Origin: Microthrixaceae bacterium
Lineage (GTDB): Bacteria; Actinomycetota; Acidimicrobiia; Acidimicrobiales; Microtrichaceae
Direction: 5' to 3'
Assembly: GCA_020027475.1 (NCBI GenBank)
Contig: JAHRAZ010000076.1
Coordinates: 1 to 40,156 of the forward strand
Length of the DNA stretch: 40,156 bases
In this document: piece by piece, positions 34,901 through 40,156 of the stretch
How positions within the stretch are numbered: the first letter of the stretch is position 1
Layout of the letters: every line of letters starts with the position of its first letter
Notes under the pieces: generated by a model
What the model was told of the DNA's origin: nothing
Databases searched by the model: none
The model's input: the letters and a program-made list of their open reading frames with translations, nothing else
Translations under genes and position numbers: made by a program

Positions 34901-35550
34901 ACAAATTCTGCGAAGTCGAGTGTGTCTGCGTCCCTGATCACCGGAACCAGCAACGCCCTCGAGCCATCTGGCTTCTCCATGTCGATCGCGAGGCCCAGTC
35001 CGACACGGCTGTTGCGGATGATGCGTGGTTTGCCATCGGCTCCCTCAACATAGGAATTGTTGAGGGAGGGCATGCTCTCGCTGAGTGCCGTGACCAGTGC
35101 GTAGCCGATCAAGTGGGTGAAGCTGATCTTTCCGCCACGGGTGCGTCCCAGATACCCGTTGATGACCTTGCGGTTGATCTCCAGCAATTTTGCCGGCACC
35201 TCGCGGTAGGAAGTTGCCGTGGGCACTTCGAGGCTGGCTTCCATGTTCGCCACGATTCGAGCGCCGACACCCCGGATTGGTTCGCCGGCCTCGTCCTTGG
35301 AGTCGACTGACTTCGTGGACTTCGCAAATGGCTCTGCCGATGGTGCGTCGGCCTTCGGGGTTGCCTGGGTGGAACGGGCACCATGGCGACCGGGTGGTTG
35401 GTACCCATCGAAGAATTCCTGCCAGCTCACGCTTACCGAGGCGGGATCCGCCAGATAGCGCTCGTAGACCTCGTCAACCAGCCACTGGTTCTGGCCGACT
35501 TCCTGTTGGGAGCGGCGTGCGTCCGGCTTGGGGGGCGAGGTGTCGGTCAC
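31903..35550 (-). CDS. kgd: Multifunctional 2-oxoglutarate metabolism enzyme Kgd
   Basis: A 1215-residue actinobacterial fusion that combines an E2-type succinyltransferase domain with a thiamine-diphosphate E1 domain and acts as 2-oxoglutarate dehydrogenase component or decarboxylase in the TCA cycle. Residues 20-50 hold the E1 N-terminal motif ([14 protein letters not shown]), a Pro/Ala linker follows, and the E2 domain ends with [13 protein letters not shown] containing the catalytic His. The E1 part has [13 protein letters not shown], the [12 protein letters not shown] ThDP motif, [17 protein letters not shown] and the C-terminal [22 protein letters not shown]. Length is close to the mycobacterial enzyme. 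The GTG at 35550 has TAGGAT seven bases upstream. It is divergent from xthA across 110 bases. Confidence 0.96.
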   Translation of the reverse strand: [1215 protein letters not shown]

Positions 35551-35557
35551 GAAGTGG

Positions 35558-35563
35558 ATCCTA
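35558..35563 (-). promoter_or_regulatory. Leaderless -10 hexamer for kgd
   Basis: TAGGAT on the minus strand matches TANNNT and ends seven bases before the GTG at 35550; no Shine-Dalgarno sequence is visible. Confidence 0.55.
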
Positions 35564-35647
35564 CCGACTCGGTATGGTCGGCTCTATCAAAGGTTGACGG
35601 GTTGGATCTCAAGGACTTGTGGGCCGGGCCTCAAGGCGAGCGGGGGC

Positions 35648-35653
35648 TAGATT
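35648..35653 (+). promoter_or_regulatory. Leaderless -10 hexamer for xthA
   Basis: TAGATT matches TANNNT and ends seven bases before the GTG at 35661. It faces the kgd hexamer, 84 bases apart. Confidence 0.5.
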
Positions 35654-35660
35654 CCTGAAG

Positions 35661-36455
35661 GTGCTGGTAGCCACGTGGAACGTCAACTCACTCAATGCCC
35701 GGATGCCGAGAGTCACCGAATGGCTGGAGGCAGTGTCGCCGGACGTGCTGTGCATGCAGGAAACGAAACTCTCCGATGAGAGGTTTCCGGCGATGGCGTT
35801 CACCGCCCTCGGTTATGAGTCCGTTCACCACGGGGAGGGTCGCTGGAATGGTGTGGCGATTTTGTCCAAGGTGGGTCTGCAGGACGAGGTCAGGGGATTC
35901 GACGACGGCGGCGAGCCCGACCCTGACGCCAGGATCGTGTGGGCCACATGTGGAGGGATCCGGGTTGCCTCCGTGTACGTACCCAACGGCCGTGAACTCG
36001 GACACGATCATTACCGCTACAAACTGGATTGGTTGCGTCGGCTTCGCAGGCATCTCGACAGCTTCCATTCACCCGCCGAGCAGTTGGTTGTCCTTGGAGA
36101 CTGGAATGTTGCACCCTCTGACGACGATGTCTGGAGCGCCTCTCACTTCGAAGAGATGACGCATGTGAGCAAGCCGGAGCGCGATGCTCTCGATCACGTC
36201 AAGGATTGGGGTCTGGTGGATACCCTCCGCGACCGATATGCAGAGCCCGGAATCTACAGCTATTGGGATTATCGCAACGGCGACTTCCACAAGCGTCGCG
36301 GCATGCGGATCGATTACCTGCTCTCGTCAGCTTCGCTGGCTTCGACATGCACTGCCGATCTGATCGACCGCAATGCCAGGAAAGGTCAGAAACCTTCGGA
36401 CCACGCGCCGGTAATGGCTGTGTACGAAGTCGGCTCGACTGGGGAGAACAAGTGA
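35661..36455 (+). CDS. xthA: Exodeoxyribonuclease III
   Basis: A 264-residue AP endonuclease/3'-5' exonuclease of the EEP superfamily used in base-excision repair. Landmarks: ATWNVNSLNAR at the N-terminus, CMQETK with Glu34, YVPNGRELG, GDWNVAPSDDDVW, the MRIDYLL block and SDHAPV with the catalytic His near the end. All active-site residues appear intact and the sequence is like mycobacterial XthA. The GTG at 35661 is chosen because the conserved fold starts there and TAGATT lies seven bases upstream; a GTG at 35619 is a less likely alternative. Its stop overlaps the GTG of the thioesterase, so the two are coupled. Confidence 0.94.
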   Translation: MLVATWNVNSLNARMPRVTEWLEAVSPDVLCMQETKLSDERFPAMAFTALGYESVHHGEGRWNGVAILSKVGLQDEVRGFDDGGEPDPDARIVWATCGGIRVASVYVPNGRELGHDHYRYKLDWLRRLRRHLDSFHSPAEQLVVLGDWNVAPSDDDVWSASHFEEMTHVSKPERDALDHVKDWGLVDTLRDRYAEPGIYSYWDYRNGDFHKRRGMRIDYLLSSASLASTCTADLIDRNARKGQKPSDHAPVMAVYEVGSTGENK

Positions 36456-37204
36456 GCAACAACTCGAATCAGTTCGACAGTCCCAGCCGGGAGGAAACAG
36501 ATTCAGGTGCTCCGCGCAGTACTCGAATCGACGGCTTCGAGCGATTGGAACTCACACCCGGACGAGTCGAGTCCCGCAGACTGGCAGCGGCCATCCGCGA
36601 AATCATCACTCACCTCGTCAGGACATCGGCCGAGGTTGAACAGATCACTGAGGCCGCCGATGAACTGGAGGCGCTGGCCAGGCAGTTCTCAGAGTTTCCG
36701 GCGGGTGCGGCATATGAAGGATTCGCCGAGGCAGCCAACGCCGGGGCCGCCATGGCAATTGATCCGGAGCGACTCGCCTTCTTCGATCACAGTCCGCTCA
36801 TCGGACTGGCGAACCCTCTGTCTCCGCCGCTATCGATGCGACACGATCCCGACAACGCAGATCAGATACTGGGTCACGTCACGTTCGGCCCGGCCTACGA
36901 AGGGCCTCCCGGATTTGTCCATGGTGGATATGTGGCGGCCATCTTCGACGAGCTGCTTGGCGCCACTCAGTCGTTGTCGGGAACCCAGGGCATGACGGCG
37001 CACCTCGATGTCGATTACAAGAGTCCGACTCCGATGGGTGAGCGGTTGGAGATGCGCGGCTGGTTGAAGTCCCGAGACGGCCGCAAGATATGGGCGAGCG
37101 CGGAACTCCGCCACGGGGATCGGATCTGTGTCACCGCTCAGGCCTTGTTCGTGGCCTTCCGAGAAGGAGGATTTGCCCACTTGCTGGAGCAGCGTGATAC
37201 GTGA
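36452..37204 (+). CDS. PaaI-type hotdog thioesterase with N-terminal extension
   Basis: A 250-residue protein whose C-terminal half is a hotdog thioesterase domain: GPPGFVHGGYVAAIFDELLG carries the PaaI-type His-Gly-Gly and the Asp-Glu on the following helix, then LDVDYKSPTPMGERLEMRGW. The N-terminal ~120 residues are acidic and helical, larger than in stand-alone PaaI proteins, and of no recognised family. Likely hydrolyses an acyl-CoA. The GTG at 36452 overlaps the xthA stop and has GGGGAG five bases upstream, which fixes the start. It ends directly against the convergent helicase gene with no base between. A link between the thioesterase and DNA repair is not implied beyond shared transcription. 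Confidence 0.85.
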   Translation: MSNNSNQFDSPSREETDSGAPRSTRIDGFERLELTPGRVESRRLAAAIREIITHLVRTSAEVEQITEAADELEALARQFSEFPAGAAYEGFAEAANAGAAMAIDPERLAFFDHSPLIGLANPLSPPLSMRHDPDNADQILGHVTFGPAYEGPPGFVHGGYVAAIFDELLGATQSLSGTQGMTAHLDVDYKSPTPMGERLEMRGWLKSRDGRKIWASAELRHGDRICVTAQALFVAFREGGFAHLLEQRDT

Positions 37205-39172
37205 TCACCCAGCTTCTTCGATTATGTCGAGTATCTCCGCACCGAATCGATCCGCCTTGACCGGCCCGATCCCGGCCACGCCCAGAAGATCAACCTGTTT
37301 GCGGGGCTTGGTTTCGACAAGTGCGTGGAGCGTGGCGTCGTTGAGGATCACGAAGGCCGGCACGTCGGCGGCTCGAGCCCGTTTCAAGCGCCAGGCCCGC
37401 AGCGATTGAAACAGCTCCGATCCATCAGATTTGGCGGCAGCCGTCCTGGTCGACCGGCGGGATCGACCTGATGGTGCTTCGGCTGATTCTGCAACGTCTC
37501 GAATCGCGGAGAGCCACGGTGATGGGGAGCGTTTCAGTGCCCGGGTGCCGAAAGTGCGTTTCTGCGCCCACGTGCAACTCAACTCATCCCGGGCGCGGGT
37601 GAGCGCCACGTAGAGGAGTCGACGTTCCTCCTCGATGGCGTCTGGGTCGTCTTTGGCGTGATGAATCGGAACCAGACCGTTCTCGAGTCCCGCAACGTGG
37701 ACAATCGACCACTCCAGACCCTTGGCTGCGTGAAAAGTTGTGACTTCCACCGCGTCGCCATTGATGCCGTCGTCGGCGCGTAGAGCGGCGGTGAGCCAGC
37801 GGGAGAAGTTTTCGGGTGACCCTTCTGGCTCCATCGTGAGGAACTCGTTGGCCACTCTGATCAGCTCTGCGAGGTTGGCCAGACGATCCTCGGTGAGATC
37901 AGGGGTGGGATCCAGAATCACTGCTTCGGTGTCTTTGATGAAGGATGACACGTCGGGACTCCTGTACAGGGTCCGGAGTGCGTCCTTGACCTCCGGTTGC
38001 TGCAGTAGCGAGACCGAACCGCGAACGCGATGGGGGATTCCGGCCTCCGAGAGCGCCTCTGCAATCGCAGCCGATTGGGAGTTGGTACGAACCAGGACTG
38101 CTTGGGCCCGCCACGCGGTGTTGGGTCGGTGTTTCAACCTGCAGGCTCGAGCGATCGCCTTTGCTTCGGCGATTTCATCGTTGTGGAATCGAATCTCGGG
38201 AGCCGGTCCGGATGGACGGGCGGCCGAAAGACGAAAAGGTGTGGCCGAGGACCCGGCGAGCACCGCATTTGCCGCAGTCAGAATCTCGGGTGTGGAGCGG
38301 TAGTTCCTGGTGAGTTCAACAGTGGCAGAGGACCCGAAATGCCTTTCGAAGTTCACGAGGTAGTCGGAGTCGGCCCCGTTCCAGGCGTAGATCGCCTGAT
38401 TGGGGTCCCCAACGGCGCAGAAACTGGACTCGGTGCTCATCCAGAGACTCAGGAGATGATGTTGAAGTGGGTTCACGTCCTGGAACTCGTCCACATAGAG
38501 ATGGCGGTATCGCCAGCGTCGTGCACTCGCATAGACGGGATCTGCCGCGAGATCACGTGCAGCCAAGCGGAGGATGTCATCGAAGTCCACCAGCCGCTTT
38601 TCGAGTTTTGCCTCTTGGTATCGGCGATATGTCGCCGCCACCTTTGACAAGTCCAGGGGAGGAGTTCGCCGGGCATGTTCGGCTGCGTTTTCGTACTCCT
38701 CGGGACTGATCATCCGAGCGGACGCCCACTCGATCTCGGCGATCACGTCGAGGGGAAGTGTGGAACTGCGTGCCCTCATCAGTCGCGAAACGAAGGTGAA
38801 CTTTCGTTCCAGCAACTCCGCAGGTTGCACCCCTCGTTCTTCCCAGCGTTGACGAAGTTGTGCAGAGGCGATGGCGTGGAAGGTTCCAGCTCGAACCCCC
38901 TCGCCCAGCCCGAGTTTCCACAGCCGATCCCTGAGTTCGCCCGCAGCCTTGCGGGTGAACGTCACTGCCAGGACCTTGTTGGGATCCTCCGCCCCGGTGG
39001 CCGCTCGCCAGGCGATCCGCTGAGTCAGCACGCGGGTCTTTCCGGATCCGGCGCCGGCCAGGATCCGCAGAGGATCGGATTCAGAGGTGACCGCCTCCCG
39101 CTGGGCTTCGTTGAGTCCGGCCAGGAGTCTGGATGGCGAATCGCCGCCGGGGATTGGGTCCATGCCGCTCAT
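37205..39172 (-). CDS. UvrD/PcrA-type ATP-dependent DNA helicase with C-terminal HRDC domain
   Basis: A 655-residue superfamily-1A 3'-5' helicase. Motif I AGAGSGKT is at 39-46, motif Ia has AVTFTRKAAGELR, motif II is VDEFQDVN, motif III GDPNQAIYAWNGA, motif IV LTRNYRS, motif V TTFHAAKGLEW and motif VI VALTRAR. The C-terminal 75 residues form an HRDC-type domain (PAFVILNDATLHALV, then LLGVAGIGPVKADRFGAEIL), as in actinobacterial UvrD2, but I see no tetracysteine motif between helicase and HRDC parts. The ATG at 39172 is chosen over 39163 because TAGGTT lies seven bases upstream. It faces the PH-domain gene. A role in DNA repair or replication-fork processing is expected. Confidence 0.93.
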   Translation of the reverse strand: MSGMDPIPGGDSPSRLLAGLNEAQREAVTSESDPLRILAGAGSGKTRVLTQRIAWRAATGAEDPNKVLAVTFTRKAAGELRDRLWKLGLGEGVRAGTFHAIASAQLRQRWEERGVQPAELLERKFTFVSRLMRARSSTLPLDVIAEIEWASARMISPEEYENAAEHARRTPPLDLSKVAATYRRYQEAKLEKRLVDFDDILRLAARDLAADPVYASARRWRYRHLYVDEFQDVNPLQHHLLSLWMSTESSFCAVGDPNQAIYAWNGADSDYLVNFERHFGSSATVELTRNYRSTPEILTAANAVLAGSSATPFRLSAARPSGPAPEIRFHNDEIAEAKAIARACRLKHRPNTAWRAQAVLVRTNSQSAAIAEALSEAGIPHRVRGSVSLLQQPEVKDALRTLYRSPDVSSFIKDTEAVILDPTPDLTEDRLANLAELIRVANEFLTMEPEGSPENFSRWLTAALRADDGINGDAVEVTTFHAAKGLEWSIVHVAGLENGLVPIHHAKDDPDAIEEERRLLYVALTRARDELSCTWAQKRTFGTRALKRSPSPWLSAIRDVAESAEAPSGRSRRSTRTAAAKSDGSELFQSLRAWRLKRARAADVPAFVILNDATLHALVETKPRKQVDLLGVAGIGPVKADRFGAEILDIIEEAG

Positions 39173-39179
39173 CGTGGCG

Positions 39180-39185
39180 AACCTA
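39180..39185 (-). promoter_or_regulatory. Leaderless -10 hexamer for the helicase
   Basis: TAGGTT on the minus strand matches TANNNT and ends seven bases before the ATG at 39172. Confidence 0.5.
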
Positions 39186-39224
39186 TCAGCGTCCCGGGAC
39201 ACCGCTTTGCCGCGGTGTGGCCAT

Positions 39225-39230
39225 TACGGT
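39225..39230 (+). promoter_or_regulatory. Leaderless -10 hexamer for the PH-SHOCT gene
   Basis: TACGGT matches TANNNT and ends six bases before the GTG at 39237. The two opposed hexamers in this gap are only 39 bases apart, so the promoters must overlap. Confidence 0.55.
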
Positions 39231-39236
39231 TGCGCT

Positions 39237-39872
39237 GTGGGCTACAACGAGAGCAATCTGCATCGAGACGAAGCGATCGTGCTGGATCTTCATCCGCACT
39301 GGATCATGCTCGTCAAATCCGTCCTCGCCCTGGTGTTCACCACCGCCATTGGTTTGGCGCTGTTGGTCTGGATGGACCCGGACGGTGTTCTGTCGGCCAT
39401 TCTGAGAGTGGCGGTTGTTGTCGGCATCGTGTCGAGTCTGACCTGGGTGGGGATCACCTGGATCAAGTGGTTCTCCACCGAGTTCGTGGTCACCACGGAC
39501 CGCTGCATCTACCGCTCCGGAGTCTTCGCCAAGAGCGGCGTCGAGATTCCGCTGGATCGCATCAACACGATCTTCTTCAGCCAGGGAATTCTGGATCGCA
39601 TCGTGGGCGCCGGAACTCTGGTGATCGAGTCGGCGGGGGAGATGGGCCGCCAGATGTTCGAAGACGTCCGCGATCCGGTACACGTGCAGAATGTTCTGTA
39701 CCAGGAGATGGAGGACAACGAGAATCGCAAGTTCGACCGGATTGGTGGCGGGGATGCGCTCCTTTCAACTGCCGATGAGATCGCCAAGCTGGTGGAGTTG
39801 CGCCAGCAGGGTCATATCAGCACCGATGAGTTCGAGTCCGAAAAGGCGAAGCTACTCAATTCTGCGGACTGA
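39237..39872 (+). CDS. Bacterial PH-domain membrane protein with SHOCT motif
   Basis: A 211-residue membrane protein. Two membrane segments (about 23-45 and 52-76) are followed by a bacterial PH domain of the YdbS/bPH2 type (TEFVVTTDRCIYRSGVFAKSG, then IPLDRINTIFFSQGILDRI; family landmarks) and, after a short linker, a SHOCT motif at 181-207 (LVELRQQGHISTDEFESEKAKLL as a helical hairpin). Such proteins occur widely and no reaction is known; the SHOCT segment is thought to mediate oligomerisation. The GTG at 39237 is chosen because the PH protein fold begins here and TACGGT lies six bases upstream; the longer frame overlaps the helicase gene. Confidence 0.85.
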   Translation: MGYNESNLHRDEAIVLDLHPHWIMLVKSVLALVFTTAIGLALLVWMDPDGVLSAILRVAVVVGIVSSLTWVGITWIKWFSTEFVVTTDRCIYRSGVFAKSGVEIPLDRINTIFFSQGILDRIVGAGTLVIESAGEMGRQMFEDVRDPVHVQNVLYQEMEDNENRKFDRIGGGDALLSTADEIAKLVELRQQGHISTDEFESEKAKLLNSAD

Positions 39873-39945
39873 CGCGGACCTTGCGGTCTCGACCACTCCG
39901 CGCTCGACTTGCTCCGGGCCAAAATTGTTTCGGGGACCACGGCCA

Positions 39946-40156
39946 TCACTGCAGGGCGCTGGCCGGCCCCGACGGGACCATGCGGGTTCCCGGGACCTTG
40001 GCTCCCTCATCTGCGAGGGCCACGATGCAACCGCCGAATCCGGCACCCGTGAGGCGAGCACCGTGGACGCCCCGTATCGAACGCATCTCCTCGCAGAGGT
40101 GGTCGAGCGCCGGAATCGACACCTCGAAATCGTCGCGAAGCGACCGATGGCTTTCA
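39946..40156 (-). CDS. galK: Galactokinase, C-terminal fragment (continues past the right edge)
   Basis: The last 69 codons and stop of a GHMP-family kinase on the minus strand; the gene enters from the right edge. The visible part shows [19 protein letters not shown], which is characteristic of galactokinase, and the GHMP motif 3 [13 protein letters not shown]. It should phosphorylate galactose to galactose 1-phosphate in the Leloir pathway. The rest of the protein, including motif 1 and the catalytic Asp, is outside the window. The 73-base gap to the convergent PH-SHOCT gene holds a possible CGCGGA/TCCGCG stem (from 39873) but nothing stronger. Confidence 0.9.
   Translation of the reverse strand, partial: ESHRSLRDDFEVSIPALDHLCEEMRSIRGVHGARLTGAGFGGCIVALADEGAKVPGTRMVPSGPASALQ

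Noticed and set aside
39852-40156. 69-codon minus-strand frame at 39852-40061
   Set aside because: Out of frame with the galactokinase motifs found in the same stretch, so it is a shadow.

Overview
The window is about 40 kb of dense, high-GC chromosome (I did not compute GC) from an actinobacterium. Gene content fits the class Acidimicrobiia or a close relative: a fused E2-E1 2-oxoglutarate enzyme (Kgd), the NucS mismatch endonuclease, an F420-type LLM oxidoreductase, a WS/DGAT wax/triacylglycerol synthase, an actinobacterial VanW protein and a 13E12-type HNH nuclease. The class-level placement is inference; no rRNA or tRNA gene is visible. All gene-free stretches are shorter than about 170 bases.

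Layout. 1-704: 3' part of an HNH endonuclease. 721-4846: glutaryl-CoA dehydrogenase facing two tandem membrane acyltransferases. 4858-10085: acyl-CoA catabolism (short-chain dehydrogenase, acyl-CoA synthetase, acyl-CoA dehydrogenase, a 74-aa protein, F420-type oxidoreductase). 10137-14412: a secreted orphan, then a WS/DGAT, geranylgeranyl-reductase-like and nitronate-monooxygenase-like operon. 14479-17566: VanW, NucS and DUF4395 proteins. 17696-21898: BipA/TypA behind LemA and DUF2207. 21967-27280: UbiB-like kinase and CysQ facing the cysD-cysN-cysC sulfate-activation operon. 27318-31844: a zinc-ribbon protein, a small membrane protein, EttA, a NYN/S1-like/lysine-rich-tail protein and a HAD hydrolase. 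31903-37204: Kgd facing exonuclease III and a hotdog thioesterase. 37205-40156: UvrD-type helicase facing a PH-SHOCT membrane protein, then the 3' end of galK.

How the genes work together. CysD/CysN make APS, CysC makes PAPS and CysQ removes PAP, so both sides of that divergent promoter serve one pathway. The 4858-10085 block supplies CoA activation, dehydrogenation and hydroxyacyl oxidation for a fatty or steroid-like acid; WS/DGAT stores acyl chains. GcdH and Kgd feed central carbon metabolism.

The clearest regulatory signal is a TANNNT hexamer ending 6-8 bases before the start codon of twelve genes, mostly without a Shine-Dalgarno sequence. This is the layout of actinobacterial leaderless promoters, and it settles several GTG starts. 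No CRISPR array, prophage or insertion sequence was seen. I found no convincing wholly new system; the best leads are the NYN/S1-like/lysine-tail protein, a cysteine-codon upstream reading frame before cysD, repeat motifs upstream of the DUF4395 gene, and the leaderless promoter set.
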